From: Lysobacter solisilvae | GTDB taxonomy: Bacteria > Pseudomonadota > Gammaproteobacteria > Xanthomonadales > Xanthomonadaceae | NCBI RefSeq assembly: GCF_016613535.2 | Contig: NZ_CP071518.1 | Span: 2,976,001-3,040,000 of the forward strand | DNA length: 64,000 nucleotides | Reading direction: 5' to 3' | Part shown: positions 45,259-55,500 of the stretch, in pieces | Numbering within the stretch: the stretch's first letter is position 1 | Layout: each line of letters begins with the position of its first letter | Position numbers and translations under genes: made by a program | The notes under the pieces: model-generated | Told to the model about the DNA's origin: nothing | Database searches by the model: none | Seen by the model: the letters and a program-made list of their open reading frames with translations, nothing else

Positions 45259-45918
45259 TCAGAATGGTCCAGCCGCGTCGCCAACCGCCGGCCGCAACCA
45301 GAGCGCGTCGATCGCGATGTCGCACGGCGCAGCCACTGCCGCCACCCAGTAGGGCCCGACATCCAGCATCGATACCTGGCAGATGTTGCCGTCTGGCAGG
45401 TCCAGGCGAGCGCCGTCATCCGCGGTGAAGCTGGTCATTTCCCGCTGCAGGCCCAGGCCGGTCGCCTTGAGGAATGCCTCTTTGCGCACCCAGGTCGTCA
45501 ACAGGGCTTCGCTCCTGGCCAGTCGATCCAGCGTGGCCATGGCCGCGGTCTCCGCGGGATGGCAGGTGCGCGTTTCTATCTCGAGCATCACCGCCGCGCG
45601 TGTGGAAGGTTCCAGATCCACGCCGACGGGACCCGCCCCGGAGATGGCCACCGCGACGCAGCCATCGGCATGGCTGAGGCTGGTGAACCACGCGCCGCCA
45701 CGCACCCGCGGGCAGCCTGCGTGATCGCGTCCGAGGGGCACCTGTCCCGCATCGCAACCCAGGGCCTGGCCCAGCAGCAACCGGTGCAGTGCGTAGGCCA
45801 GCGCAAGGTCGTCCCGATGGGCGGGCGCCCGCCTGCCGAGCACTCGCCTGGATTCGTCCGCATCGAGAAGGGCATGCGCGTCGGAAACCCATGTCCACCA
45901 GTCGCGAAGGTCGAACAT
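45259..45918 (-). CDS. 4'-phosphopantetheinyl transferase (first copy)
   Basis: Sfp-type PPTase of 219 residues, which moves phosphopantetheine from CoA to a Ser of carrier domains. Recognisable parts are SHADGCVAVAISGAGPVGVDLEP (with the metal-binding Asp-x-Glu) and TTWVRKEAFLKATGLGL (the W-x3-KEA-x2-K motif). The usual N-terminal segment seems short or divergent. The start at ATG 45918 is chosen because the frame further upstream resembles no PPTase. The position near the NRPS-PKS gene suggests that it activates that enzyme's three carrier domains. A 249-base gap without a recognisable gene separates it from the sugar transferase. Confidence 0.82.
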   Translation of the reverse strand: MFDLRDWWTWVSDAHALLDADESRRVLGRRAPAHRDDLALAYALHRLLLGQALGCDAGQVPLGRDHAGCPRVRGGAWFTSLSHADGCVAVAISGAGPVGVDLEPSTRAAVMLEIETRTCHPAETAAMATLDRLARSEALLTTWVRKEAFLKATGLGLQREMTSFTADDGARLDLPDGNICQVSMLDVGPYWVAAVAAPCDIAIDALWLRPAVGDAAGPF

Positions 45919-46174
45919 GCCTACGCACGCGCGCGGTGCGAGAGCGCGCCGGTCCAGTCTCCCGCGGGCATCGCGCGTTCGAACGCCGCGCGAAGACTGG
46001 TGCGCAGCCCACGGAAAGCATGGGTGGTCCGGTGGGGAGGCCTGTACTGCAGCATGCAATGCGCCGTGGCGCACGCCACGCGCCTGTCCATCAAGTCAAC
46101 GCTGTCGGGGCATGCCGTCGGACATGCCCGGCGGACCAGGTTCTCCGGACCATACCTGGCGGACCGCGCAGAAA

Positions 46175-46866
46175 TCAGTGCATCGCGGCCGACGGTCGCC
46201 TGGGGGGTGTCCGGGTGTCGCTCAAACCGTACTCGAAGCGCTCCCACGCGGATCGGGTCCGGTCGTACAGCGCCTCGATGGTCAAGGGCACCCCGCTCCC
46301 CTCGCGGCCGAAATAAGCCATGCCGTTGGCATTGATGCGCAGGAACCGGCTGCCGCCCTCCACTGTCGTGATCCGGTCCAGTCGCAACCAGGCCGATGGC
46401 TGCCGCAGGTCATGCGCCAGGGCGGCGGTGACCTGTGGCCCTCGAGTTGTTCGACCAGCGCCACATCGTTGGGCATGTCGCGCTCGCCACTGGCCGCGCC
46501 GCCGATGCTCACGTCCGGAAATGCCGCCCGCCGCAACCGGCTGTCGTAGCCCAGTTCGTAGTTGAAGCCGATCCATTCGCCACGTCCGCCGACCTGCACC
46601 TGGCCCGTGCCCCTGACCGCACTGACGCCGGTTTCCATGGGCTCGACTTCGGCGGTGGTCAGCCGCATGTCGACGCGGCGGCCGCCGAACTGCTCCGCCA
46701 GCGCCACCACCAGCGGCCCGGCGATGGCGTTGCTCAGGGTTTCGTCGGGCGCTGCCCGCACGGGCCTCGGGACGGCCGGGGTTTGCCCGGGCCTGGCCTG
46801 CGCGGCCACTGCGCCGCTTGCGCAGGCGCACAGGAGCAGGACACCAATGGCAGAACGGTGCGGCAC
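46175..46866 (-). pseudogene. Exported protein of unknown function, interrupted by a one-base frameshift
   Basis: The frame from the GTG at 46866 (GGAGAGA upstream) gives a signal peptide (about 7-22, ending AVAAQA) and an exported domain with VDMRLTTAEVEPMETG and GEWIGFNYELGYDSRLR, but becomes nonsense after LVEQLEG. The natural continuation (PQVTAALAHDLRQPSAWLRL, TVEGGSRFLRINANGMAYFG, ERFEYGLSD) is in another frame and ends at 46175. Adding one base near 46438-46446 would restore a protein of about 230 residues. No family recognised; a periplasmic beta-rich protein is likely. It is flanked on both sides by PPTase genes in the same direction, so its loss, if real, would be within that unit. 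Confidence 0.65.
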
Positions 46867-46969
46867 GGGTCTCTCCGCCGGCGGCTTGACCGCCTGATCA
46901 GATCAACGCGGTGAGGCGGGTCTGCCGGGCAGCGGCCGTGGCGAATTCTGCGGGGACGCACGAGTCGTA

Positions 46970-47024
46970 GTTTTTAAAATCAACTAGTTGCAATTGACTC
47001 ATGACAAATTGAATTAATGTTCAG
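46970..47024. promoter_or_regulatory. AT-rich promoter-like patch with a palindrome
   Basis: A sharply AT-rich stretch in the gap between the exported-protein gene and the second PPTase, containing TTTTTAAAA, the perfect palindrome CAACTAGTTG (46981-46990), CAATTG and TTGTCA on the minus strand. It is a likely promoter/operator for the leftward gene starting at 46866, but start and regulator are not identified. Confidence 0.4.
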
Positions 47025-47044
47025 CCACCCGCGAGGCCCGCCCA

Positions 47045-47869
47045 TCAGGCCTCCGGATTGGATGCTTCAAGGCCGTGATGCGATCCACCGGAAGTCCTGA
47101 GGAAGGTCAGTTCCAGCCTCGCCCTTGCCGTTGGCGCCATCAGTCGGTGAAAGCGCACCGTCGGCGCCGGACCCTCCCCCTGCTCCGCGCACAAGGCGAG
47201 CAGATGGTCCGGCGTCGGCCGGCATTGCCAGAACCGCCATCGGTCCGCGTCGTCACCCAGGGCCGGATCGACCGTGAGCTGGACGGCATGCTCGTGGGGA
47301 TAGTGGAAGGCGAACTGGTCCAGCGGAATCGACAGTCCCATGCCCCGCGCCTTGATGTAGGACTCCTTCAAGGTCCAGTACTCGAAGAACCGATCCTGCT
47401 GCCCGGCCTGCGGTACGCGCGCCAGGTCGGCCACCTCCACCGGCGCGAAATAGCGCTGCGCGATATCCATCGAGACCGGGCGCTGCGTCAGCTGCTCGAC
47501 GTCCACGCCCAGGGCGCGGTGCCGGGCCACGGCCAGCGCGATCAGGCCGCGGCTGTGCGAGATGTTGAACGACAGCGCACAGGCCTCGCCATGCCGTGGC
47601 GCGATGTGCGGACGCCCGTAGTCGTTGCACTCGAACGTCCAGTCGGCGGGCGCGATGTCGGCGTACTGCGAGAGCACGGTGCGGACCATGCCGCGGGTGA
47701 TCAGGTAGCGGCTGCGGTCATGGTCGAAACGGAAACGCTGCTGTTGCTCCCGCTCGGCCGCGGTCATCAATGCGCCGAATCCGGCCCGCGCTGCCTCGTC
47801 GATCTCGTCCTCGACGGCGAGCCATATGTCGATGTCCTGCTCGGGGGCAGTCATTTCCTGATCCCTCAT
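47045..47869 (-). CDS. 4'-phosphopantetheinyl transferase (second copy)
   Basis: Sfp/HetI-type PPTase of 274 residues. Full-length pattern: TRGMVRTVLSQYADI near the N-terminus, CNDYGRPHI, LSFNISHSRGLIALAV, HRALGVDVEQL (metal-binding Asp/Glu) and EYWTLKESYIKARGMGLSI with the W-x3-KE-x2-K motif. It is closer to the classical surfactin/siderophore PPTase layout than the copy at 45259. The ATG at 47869 has GGGAAAGGA five bases upstream, and the longer frame begins in the divergent promoter region of imuA. Likely partners are the NRPS-PKS in this window and other carrier proteins elsewhere. It is divergent from the SOS operon. Confidence 0.9.
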   Translation of the reverse strand: MRDQEMTAPEQDIDIWLAVEDEIDEAARAGFGALMTAAEREQQQRFRFDHDRSRYLITRGMVRTVLSQYADIAPADWTFECNDYGRPHIAPRHGEACALSFNISHSRGLIALAVARHRALGVDVEQLTQRPVSMDIAQRYFAPVEVADLARVPQAGQQDRFFEYWTLKESYIKARGMGLSIPLDQFAFHYPHEHAVQLTVDPALGDDADRWRFWQCRPTPDHLLALCAEQGEGPAPTVRFHRLMAPTARARLELTFLRTSGGSHHGLEASNPEA

Positions 47870-48048
47870 GGCGTCCTTTCCCTGGTCCAGCCGGGGCGCA
47901 TTCTGGCAGAGCGGCTGCGTAGCTTGGCTTGCCGCATCCATCACCTGGTCGATTGGAGGGCGGAATGCGGGTTCTCTGCACAGGCCCCACTGCAGGTATG
48001 CATTGCAAGCCTTTGAATTTCCGAGTCTTAACCAGTGAGACCCGGGTA

Positions 48049-48064
48049 TTAGTATTATTGCTAA
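48049..48064 (+). promoter_or_regulatory. LexA box in front of imuA-imuB-dnaE2
   Basis: TTAG-TATTAT-TGCTAA, one base from the Xanthomonas/Xylella LexA consensus TTAG-N6-TACTA. It ends 36 bases upstream of the imuA ATG, where a bound repressor would block the promoter. It supports DNA-damage control of the operon. Confidence 0.75.
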
Positions 48065-48100
48065 CATGCAACCGTCCCGCTCACGCACAAGGCACTGTCC

Positions 48101-49099
48101 ATGGGCGCCGTAATCGCCCTCGAGGGGCTGCTGGCGCAGCGGCGGGTGTGGCGTGGCCAGGCCGTGCCGGCCCCCGCACCCGCGCACCCCACCGGGTGGA
48201 CCGCCCTGGACACCGCACTCCCCTCCGGTGGCTGGCCCGATGCCGCCCTGAGCGAACTGCTGTTGCCCGCCGATGGCATTGGCGAACTCCGCCTGCTGTG
48301 GCCCACCCTGGCCCGGCTGAGCCAGGCCAGCGACGCCGTCATCGTCCTGGTGTCACCGCCCTGCCGCCCCCATCCGCCGGCGTGGCAGGCCGCCGGCATC
48401 CGCCTGGGGGCGCTGCATCTGATCGAGACGGCCCATGCACGCGAGGCCCTGTGGGCCACGGAACAATGCCTGCGCTCGGGGGCCTGCAGCGCGGTCCTGG
48501 GCTGGCCCCGGCAAGCCGACGATCGTGCGCTGCGACGCCTGCAGGTCGCGGCCGAAACCGGCCAGACCCTGGGCTTCGCCTTCCGCCCCCTGAAGGCCGC
48601 GGTGAATCCTTCGCCTGCCGCCCTGCGGATCGCCTTCGACCCGGCGGCGCGACAGTTGCGGGTGCTCAAGTGCCGCGGGGGACTGGCGCCCGCGCACCCG
48701 ATCGCCCTGCCGGACCTGTTCCTGTCGGCCACCGAACTGCGGCGTCATTGCCTGCCATCGCCCGCGCCGCCGGTCGAGGCCCCGCCGCGCCCGAGGTTGC
48801 ACGAGGTATTGCAGGGAGGGATGCGACCGATCACCTTGCCGGCTGCTGCCGGCACCACGCCCGGCGCTTGCGCGCCCGACGCGGACGCACCCGACGAAGA
48901 TCCCGCGCAGAGGCACGCGCCACTGCCACTGCCACCCGCCGCAGCGTCCCTGCGGCCTCCCTTGGCCTTCGCCTTGCCACTGCCGCCCGCGGCCGCCGTC
49001 GCGCGCCCGGCGGGCGTGACACCGCCTTCCTCCGCGTCGCCAGGACCCGCGCCGCTTGTTCCTGCGCACGGAATCGCCCTTGCTCCCGTCCAGGCCTGA
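48101..49099 (+). CDS. imuA: ImuA, translesion-synthesis accessory protein
   Basis: RecA-fold-like accessory protein of 332 residues, first gene of the imuA-imuB-dnaE2 mutagenesis cassette. It opens MGAVIALEGLLAQRRVWRGQ, typical of ImuA, followed by GWTALDTALPSGGWPDAALSELL and LLWPTLARLSQASDAVIVLVSP. A consensus Walker A lysine is not visible, as in other ImuA proteins. The last ~130 residues are Pro/Ala-rich and probably disordered. ImuA links the polymerase complex to RecA in characterised systems. The stop is followed after three bases by imuB, and a LexA box lies 37 bases upstream. Confidence 0.9.
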   Translation: MGAVIALEGLLAQRRVWRGQAVPAPAPAHPTGWTALDTALPSGGWPDAALSELLLPADGIGELRLLWPTLARLSQASDAVIVLVSPPCRPHPPAWQAAGIRLGALHLIETAHAREALWATEQCLRSGACSAVLGWPRQADDRALRRLQVAAETGQTLGFAFRPLKAAVNPSPAALRIAFDPAARQLRVLKCRGGLAPAHPIALPDLFLSATELRRHCLPSPAPPVEAPPRPRLHEVLQGGMRPITLPAAAGTTPGACAPDADAPDEDPAQRHAPLPLPPAAASLRPPLAFALPLPPAAAVARPAGVTPPSSASPGPAPLVPAHGIALAPVQA

Positions 49100-49102
49100 G
49101 CC

Positions 49103-50599
49103 ATGCGCTGGGCCTGTCTGCTGCTGCCGCAACTGGCCGTCGACGGCGTCCTGCGCCGGCAGGTCCGCGCCGGTACGCAGGAAGCCAAACGCCAGTCCGA
49201 TACGCCCGATACGTCCGATGCGTCCCAGCCCGACCCCGCCCAGACCATCGCGCTGGCCCTGCTCACCGGGCCCGCCCAACGGCGCGTGCTGCATGCGGTG
49301 ACGCCGGCCGCGCGGGCGCTGGGCCTGCGTCCGGGCTTGTCGCTGGCCGCCGCCCAGGCCCTCGCCACCGGTTTTGTCACCGCGCAATACGATCCGGATG
49401 ACGCCCGGCGCTGGCGCGAACTGCTGGCCGCCTGGGCCTACGGGTTCAGTTCCCAGGTCAGCCTCGACCTGCCGCACGCGATCGTGCTCGAGGTGGGCCA
49501 CAGCCTGCAGCTGTTCGGGCCATGGCCGCGTTTCCAGGCGCGACTGCGCGAGGAACTGCGTGCGCTCGGCTTCCGCCATCGCATCGTCGCCGCCCCCAAT
49601 CCCCACGCCGCGCGGGTGCTGGCCAACGTGCACGACGGCCTGGCCATCGGCGAGAACGCGCTGGACAACGCGCTGGGCCAGTTGCCCATCGAACGCGCCG
49701 GACTGCCGCGCGAGGTGGCCCTGGCGTTCTCGCGCATGGGCCTGCACAAGCTGCGACAGGTGTTCGCCCTGCCCCGCGACACGGTGGCGCGGCGCTTTCC
49801 GCCCACGGTTCTGCAGCACCTGGACCGGCTGCGTGGCGAGGATGCGCCGCTGACCTGGTTCCAGCCGCCCGATGCCTTCGAAGGGCGCATGGAGTTCGAC
49901 CACGAGATCGAATCCAGCCAGGCACTGCTGTTCCCGCTGCGCCGGCTCACCGCCGACCTGGCCGCTTTCCTGGCCGGACGCGATGGCGGCGTGCAGCGTT
50001 TCACCCTGGTGCTGGAACACGAATTCCTCGCACCCAGCGAGGTCAGCGTGGGCCTGCTCGCGCCCGAGCGCCAGGCGTCGATGCTGTTCGAACTGGCGCG
50101 TGGCCGGCTGGAGCAGGCCCAGGTGCCCGCGCCGGTGCGCGGGCTGAGGCTGCTCGCGCCCGAACTGCCGGCCTTCGTGCCGGCCGAGCGGGACCTGTTC
50201 GACGCCCGTCCGCAGCAGGCGATCCCCTGGACGCAACTGCGCGAGCGACTGCGGGCCCGCCTGGGCGACGACGCGGTGCACAGCCTGCCCTGGCATCACG
50301 ACCATCGCCCCGAACGCACGCTGTCCACCGACGGGGCCATGACCGCGCGAAAATTCCCGTCTCCCGACCCCGCCGCGCCACCGCGCCCGGGCTGGCTGCT
50401 GCCGCATCCGATGCCCTTGCGCGAGCCGGTGCGTCGCGTCATCGCCGGGCCGGAACGGATCGAGTCGGGCTGGTGGGACGATGCGGACGTGCGCCGCGAC
50501 TACTACCTGGTGGAGACCGCGCAGGGACAGCGGGCCTGGGCCTTCCGCATCGCCGGCGAGGCCAGCGGCCCCTTCATGCTGCACGGCTGGTTCGCATGA
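49103..50599 (+). CDS. imuB: ImuB, catalytically inactive Y-family polymerase homologue
   Basis: A 498-residue Y-family (DinB-like) protein that serves as adaptor between the sliding clamp and the polymerase DnaE2. The N-terminus [20 protein letters not shown], the palm/fingers part ([39 protein letters not shown]) and [20 protein letters not shown] are those of ImuB; the DinB metal-binding carboxylates are not conserved in the visible palm motifs, matching its known non-catalytic role. C-terminal VDDA... segment [20 protein letters not shown] is the ImuB tail. It overlaps dnaE2 by four bases (ATGA). Confidence 0.9.
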   Translation: MRWACLLLPQLAVDGVLRRQVRAGTQEAKRQSDTPDTSDASQPDPAQTIALALLTGPAQRRVLHAVTPAARALGLRPGLSLAAAQALATGFVTAQYDPDDARRWRELLAAWAYGFSSQVSLDLPHAIVLEVGHSLQLFGPWPRFQARLREELRALGFRHRIVAAPNPHAARVLANVHDGLAIGENALDNALGQLPIERAGLPREVALAFSRMGLHKLRQVFALPRDTVARRFPPTVLQHLDRLRGEDAPLTWFQPPDAFEGRMEFDHEIESSQALLFPLRRLTADLAAFLAGRDGGVQRFTLVLEHEFLAPSEVSVGLLAPERQASMLFELARGRLEQAQVPAPVRGLRLLAPELPAFVPAERDLFDARPQQAIPWTQLRERLRARLGDDAVHSLPWHHDHRPERTLSTDGAMTARKFPSPDPAAPPRPGWLLPHPMPLREPVRRVIAGPERIESGWWDDADVRRDYYLVETAQGQRAWAFRIAGEASGPFMLHGWFA

Positions 50600-53500
50600 A
50601 CGGGCCGGTCAATCCCGTGCCGGCCGCCCACGAAATGTCCGCCCGCGACATGCCTGGTCGCGACATGCCTCGCCGCGATGCACTGCCCGACTACGCCGAA
50701 CTGCATTGCCTGTCCAACTTCAGCTTCCAGCGCGGCGCCTCCAGCGCACGCGAGCTGTTCGACCGCGCCAGGCAACAGGGCTACCGCGCGCTGGCCATCA
50801 CCGACGAATGCAGCCTGGCCGGCATCGTGCGCGCGCTGGAAGCCTCCGAAGCCACGCAGCTGCCGCTGATCGTGGGCAGCGAATTCCATCTGGCCGACGG
50901 GCCGCGCTGCGTGCTGCTGGCCGAAACCATCGAGGGCTACCGGCGCCTGTGCCAGCTCATCACCCTGGCCCGGCGGCGTGCCGGCAAGGGCGAGTACCAG
51001 GCGCTGCGCGCCGACCTGGAAGGCAGCACGCAGGGACTGCTCGCGCTGTGGCTGCCGGGTGCGCAACCCGATGCGGGCGAAGGACACTGGCTGCAGTCGC
51101 GTTTCCCGCAGCGCACCTGGCTCGCGGTCGAACTGCACCGCGGCCCCGACGACGAAGGCCGCCTGCACACGCTGCTGGCATTGGCCCAGTCACTCGGCCT
51201 GCCCGCGGTGGCCACCGGCGACGTGCACATGCACGTGCGCCGCCGGCGCGCCCTGCAGGACACGATGACCGCCATCCGCCTGCGCACCACGCTGGCGCTG
51301 GCCGGCCATGCCCTGTTCCCCAACGGCGAGCGCCACCTGCGCACGCGCCAGGCGCTGGCCGCGATCCATCCCGAAGCGCTGCTGGCCGAATCGGTGCGCA
51401 TCGCACAGCGCTGCACCTTCCACCTGCGCCAGCTGCGCTACGAATATCCGCGCGAACTGGTGCCCGATGGCCACACCAGCGCCTCCTGGCTGCGGCAACT
51501 GGTGGAAGAAGGCCTGCGCGCGCGCTGGAACCGCGCGGTGCCGCTGCCGCCGCAGGAGCACGAACACCGCAGGGCCAAGACGCTGGCGCTGGTGGAAAAG
51601 GAACTGGCCCTCATCGCCGAACTCCACTACGAATCGTATTTCCTCACCGTCCACGACATCGTCCGCCATGCGCGATCGCTGGGGATCCTGTGCCAGGGAC
51701 GCGGTTCGGCGGCCAATTCGGCGGTGTGCTACGCGCTGGGCATCACCGAGCTGGAGCCGGGCAAGATGGAGCTGCTGTTCGAGCGATTCCTGTCGAAGGA
51801 GCGCAACGAACCGCCGGACATCGACGTCGACTTCGAACACGAGCGGCGCGAGGAAGTGCTGCAGTACATCTTCAACCGCTACGGCCGCGGCCGCGCCGCG
51901 CTGACCGCGGTGGCCATCCGCTATCGCGGCCGCAGCGCGATCCGCGATGTCGCCCGCGCTCTGGGCCTGCCCACCGACCAGATCGACGAACTGGCCCAGG
52001 TCATGGACCGCTGGGGCGGGGACCAGCCCCTGCCCGAGCATCTGCGCGAACGCGGTTTCGACCCGGATTCGCCGCTGCTGCAGCGCGTGATGGCGCTGAC
52101 GATGGAGCTGATCGGCTTCCCCCGCCACCTGTCCCAGCATCCCGGCGGCTTCGTGATCAGCGAGCACCCGCTGTCCACGCTGGTGCCGGTGGAGAACGCG
52201 GCGATGGAAGACCGCACCGTGATCCAGTGGGACAAGGACGACCTGGACGTACTGGGCCTGCTCAAGGTCGACTGCCTGGCGCTGGGCATGCTCACCTGCA
52301 TCCGCAAGGCCTTCGACCTGCTGCGCGCCAGTGGCCGCCGCGACATGGTGCTGCAGGACATCCCCCAGGATGACGCGGCCACCTACGCCATGATCCAGCC
52401 CGCCGACACGGTGGGCGTGTTCCAGATCGAATCGCGCGCGCAGATGGCGATGCTGCCGCGGCTGAAACCGCGCAATTTCTACGACCTGGTGATCCAGGTC
52501 GCGATCGTGCGGCCCGGCCCGATCCAGGGCGACATGGTCCATCCCTACCTGCGCCGCCGCAGCGGCCAGGAGCCGGTGACCTACCCCTCGCCCGCGCTGG
52601 AGGAAGTGTTCCGGCGCACCCTGGGCGTGCCGCTGTTCCAGGAGCAGGTGATGCAGCTGGCCATCACCGCCGCCGACTACACGCCCGGCGAAGCCGACCA
52701 GTTGCGCCGCTCGATGGCCGCCTGGAAGCGCCACGGCGGCATGGAGCACCACCGCGACAAGATCATCAGCGGCATGCTGCGCAACGGCTACACGAGCGAG
52801 TTCGCCGAACGCATCTTCGAGCAGATCAAGGGCTTCGGCAGCTACGGGTTCCCCGAATCCCACGCGGCCAGCTTCGCGCTGATCACCTACGACAGCTGCT
52901 GGCTCAAATGCCACGAACCGGCGGCCTTCGCCGCGGCGCTGATCAATTCCCAGCCGATGGGCTTCTACGCGCCCAGCCAGATCCTGCAGGACGTACGCCG
53001 CCATGGCGTGCAGGTGCGGCCGGTGGACGTGCGTTACAGCCAGTGGGACTGCACGCTCGAACCGCTGCCCGATGCGCGCGCGCAGCCGGCCATCCGCCTG
53101 GGCCTGCGGATGGTCAACGGTTTCCGCCAGGACGTGGCCGAAGCCATCGCCCGGGCGCGCGCGGCACGCGTTTTCCTGGACGTGACCGACCTGTGCGATC
53201 GCGCCGGCCTGGATGCGCGTGCACGCGACCTGCTGGCCGATGCCGGCGCCCTGCGCGGGCTGGCCGGCCACCGGCACAAGGCGCGCTGGGCGATCGCGGG
53301 CGTGGAGGCCCAGTTGCCGCTGTTCGCCGAAGTGGGCGCCACGGCTGAAGCGGCCGTCGCGCTGCCCCTGCCCAGCGCGGAACAGGACATGCGCACCGAC
53401 TACGCCCTCACCGGGCTCACCCTCGGCCCGCATCCGCTGCGGCTGCTGCGGCCACAGCTGCGCGCGCGCCGCTATCGGCGCTCCAGCGAACTCAAGCAGA

Positions 53501-53793
53501 TGCCGCATGGCCGCGACGTGGCCTTCGCCGGCCTGGTCACCTCGCGCCAGCAACCGCAGACCGCCAGCGGCGTGATCTTCATGACCCTGGAAGACGAAGA
53601 CGGGCTGGTGAACGTGGTGGTCTGGCAGCACGTGGCCGAGCGCCAGCGGCGGGCACTGCTGGAATCGCGCCTGCTGGCCGTGCGCGGGCGACTGGAATCG
53701 CAGGACGGGGTGCAGCACCTGATCGCCGGGCGGCTGGAGAACCTGGGACCGCTGCTGGGTTCGCTGCGCACGGCCTCGCGGGATTTCCACTAG
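50596..53793 (+). CDS. dnaE2: DnaE2, error-prone DNA polymerase III alpha homologue
   Basis: Family C polymerase of 1,065 residues responsible for damage-induced mutagenesis. It has an N-terminal PHP domain ([18 protein letters not shown]), the polymerase core with [17 protein letters not shown] and the catalytic Asp pair in [15 protein letters not shown], the fingers motif [18 protein letters not shown], and a C-terminal OB fold ([20 protein letters not shown]). The tau-binding tail of the replicative DnaE is absent and length is right for DnaE2. Preceded by imuB in a four-base overlap; the operon is under the LexA box at 48049. Works with ImuA and ImuB at the clamp. Confidence 0.95.
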   Translation: MNGPVNPVPAAHEMSARDMPGRDMPRRDALPDYAELHCLSNFSFQRGASSARELFDRARQQGYRALAITDECSLAGIVRALEASEATQLPLIVGSEFHLADGPRCVLLAETIEGYRRLCQLITLARRRAGKGEYQALRADLEGSTQGLLALWLPGAQPDAGEGHWLQSRFPQRTWLAVELHRGPDDEGRLHTLLALAQSLGLPAVATGDVHMHVRRRRALQDTMTAIRLRTTLALAGHALFPNGERHLRTRQALAAIHPEALLAESVRIAQRCTFHLRQLRYEYPRELVPDGHTSASWLRQLVEEGLRARWNRAVPLPPQEHEHRRAKTLALVEKELALIAELHYESYFLTVHDIVRHARSLGILCQGRGSAANSAVCYALGITELEPGKMELLFERFLSKERNEPPDIDVDFEHERREEVLQYIFNRYGRGRAALTAVAIRYRGRSAIRDVARALGLPTDQIDELAQVMDRWGGDQPLPEHLRERGFDPDSPLLQRVMALTMELIGFPRHLSQHPGGFVISEHPLSTLVPVENAAMEDRTVIQWDKDDLDVLGLLKVDCLALGMLTCIRKAFDLLRASGRRDMVLQDIPQDDAATYAMIQPADTVGVFQIESRAQMAMLPRLKPRNFYDLVIQVAIVRPGPIQGDMVHPYLRRRSGQEPVTYPSPALEEVFRRTLGVPLFQEQVMQLAITAADYTPGEADQLRRSMAAWKRHGGMEHHRDKIISGMLRNGYTSEFAERIFEQIKGFGSYGFPESHAASFALITYDSCWLKCHEPAAFAAALINSQPMGFYAPSQILQDVRRHGVQVRPVDVRYSQWDCTLEPLPDARAQPAIRLGLRMVNGFRQDVAEAIARARAARVFLDVTDLCDRAGLDARARDLLADAGALRGLAGHRHKARWAIAGVEAQLPLFAEVGATAEAAVALPLPSAEQDMRTDYALTGLTLGPHPLRLLRPQLRARRYRRSSELKQMPHGRDVAFAGLVTSRQQPQTASGVIFMTLEDEDGLVNVVVWQHVAERQRRALLESRLLAVRGRLESQDGVQHLIAGRLENLGPLLGSLRTASRDFH

Positions 53794-53888
53794 CCAGCGC
53801 CCGACCCTGCCGTCGGCTGGCCGCGCACCGCCCGTGGCCGCGTTGCTCAAGGAGGAACCGCCGCCCGCAGTTCATGGAGGAAGCCTGC

Positions 53889-55427
53889 ATGTCCCTTTCG
53901 CGCCTGCCATGGCTGCTCGCGCTCGCGACCAGCCCGATATTGGCCCAGCAAGCACTGGCCCAGGAAGCACTGGCCCAGGAACCGCCCGCTTCCACGGCGC
54001 CGGCGCGCCATCGCCTGGAGGCGCGCAGGCTTTCGGAAGCGCGCATCGAGCCGCGGCTGGTGCGGGAACTGCAGGTATCCACCGTGGCCGCCGACCAGTC
54101 GCTGGTGAGCGATCGCGTACGCGCGACCGACCTGCACGTCGCACTTCCAGATGCCTCCACCGCAGTCGATTCCACTGCTGTGGACGCCGCCGCCGTCGAC
54201 GCCGTCGACGGCGCGACGCCGGGCCGGGCGGTCGCGGACGCGGCCGGGGCCGCCTCCACGCCGTCCGTGGACCAGGTCACGCTCGACCTCACCCGCCTGG
54301 GCACGCGCATCGGCGATCTCAAGCAGACCACGCTGTTCGATCGGGGCGTGCGCGTGCCATTGCCCGCGGGCAGCGACGAAGTCACTCTGCAACGGGGCCA
54401 GATCCTGGCGATCGGACGCCACGAAGATGCCGCCCAAGTCATCACCGCCGGAATCACGACAGCTTCTTCGCCCAGCGTGCTCTACACCGTCGACCGCCAG
54501 CTGCGCGCCCGCGAACTCGGCCTGGTGCACAAGACGGCCGGCCTGAACTGGGACGGCGACAAGCGCCGTTTCATGGGCCAGATCCTGGTCGGCATCATCG
54601 ACCGCGAGAATGCCGGTGCCAGCGAGCCGATCGATGCCACGCTCACCGTGCAACTGCTCGCGCCCGGCAATTCACTTACGCCGGCGCTGCTCGAGATCCA
54701 CCGCATCGGCCAGCCATTCCAGTCCGTGGAGGTCGCGCTGGAGGCACCGGATGATCCCTTCGAAGTCCAGCTGCTGTCGCAGGTCGATCCGGACCTGCCG
54801 CCCGCACGACTGTCCGTGCGTCGCACCCAGCTGGTGCTGTCGGCGCCGACGCTGATCGACGGCCTGGGCGTGGGGTCGGGCGAAGTCACCGTGCGCTCGG
54901 CCGGCGCGCGCCTGCGCGAAGGCGAGACCATCACCCTGCACCTGGATCGTGGCCGGCTCGAATCCTCGACCCTGGTCGTCGGCGCCAACGGCGTGGCCAC
55001 CACGCGCATCCACTCCACGACGCTGGGCGACGGCACCCTGCGCCTGGAACCCGGGCCGTACGTCGCGCAACCGGTGCAACTGCGTTTCGTGCCGCCCTGG
55101 CCCCTGATCGCGGCCACGCTGCTGGGCAGCGCGCTGGGCACCTTCATCCTCGTCTATGCGCTGCGCCAGCGCACGCCGCGACGGCGCCGCAGTTACATGC
55201 CCGATGCCGTCGCCGGCATGGTCGTGGGGATCGGCGCCACCTCGATGGTGTATGCCGGCATGGCGCTGCCGGACTGGGTGCCGCTGCCCCAATCGCTGGC
55301 CGGCGCCATCGCTCCGTTCGCGCTGTCGTTCTTCTGCGCCGCCGCCGGGTCTGCGTTGATCGGCTGGTTGAGTGGTACGCGCATCGCGCCGGTGGCGGCG
55401 GCGCCCGAGCCCGCGTCGACCGGCTGA
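53889..55427 (+). CDS. Exported protein of unknown function with three C-terminal membrane helices
   Basis: A 512-residue protein not assigned to a family. The ATG at 53889 has GGAGGAAG upstream. It begins with a signal peptide whose end is expanded by ALAQ-type repeats (ILAQQALAQEALAQE), encoded by a duplicated 15-base unit. A second compositional repeat (VDSTAVDAAAVDAVDG) follows near residue 95. The body (about 125-390) is beta-rich, with DSRL-like extracytoplasmic character: VTLQRGQILAIGRHEDA, GQILVGIIDRENAGA, LEAPDDPFEVQLLSQVDP. Three hydrophobic helices lie near 400-420, 435-455 and 463-488, so the protein is probably anchored with a large periplasmic domain. It starts 96 bases after dnaE2 but is unlikely to belong to the SOS cassette. 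Confidence 0.7.
   Translation: MSLSRLPWLLALATSPILAQQALAQEALAQEPPASTAPARHRLEARRLSEARIEPRLVRELQVSTVAADQSLVSDRVRATDLHVALPDASTAVDSTAVDAAAVDAVDGATPGRAVADAAGAASTPSVDQVTLDLTRLGTRIGDLKQTTLFDRGVRVPLPAGSDEVTLQRGQILAIGRHEDAAQVITAGITTASSPSVLYTVDRQLRARELGLVHKTAGLNWDGDKRRFMGQILVGIIDRENAGASEPIDATLTVQLLAPGNSLTPALLEIHRIGQPFQSVEVALEAPDDPFEVQLLSQVDPDLPPARLSVRRTQLVLSAPTLIDGLGVGSGEVTVRSAGARLREGETITLHLDRGRLESSTLVVGANGVATTRIHSTTLGDGTLRLEPGPYVAQPVQLRFVPPWPLIAATLLGSALGTFILVYALRQRTPRRRRSYMPDAVAGMVVGIGATSMVYAGMALPDWVPLPQSLAGAIAPFALSFFCAAAGSALIGWLSGTRIAPVAAAPEPASTG
53952..53981 (+). repeat. Tandem duplication of a 15-base unit in a signal-peptide region
   Basis: GCACTGGCCCAGGAA occurs twice in direct succession (53952-53966, 53967-53981), with a third imperfect copy just before it. 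In frame it encodes ALAQE repeats at the expected signal-peptidase cleavage region of the gene at 53889. Confidence 0.85.
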
Positions 55428-55500
55428 ACGACCGCACCATCGACCGCGCTCGCGAATGTAACGAGTGGGTGCGCGCCGAACGCGCGCACCATCGGCGAGA

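Noticed and set aside
45921..46247. Possible small gene directly upstream of the first PPTase
   Set aside because: The frame overlaps the exported-protein gene, has no recognisable similarity or ribosome site, and is Arg-rich like many chance frames in GC-rich DNA.
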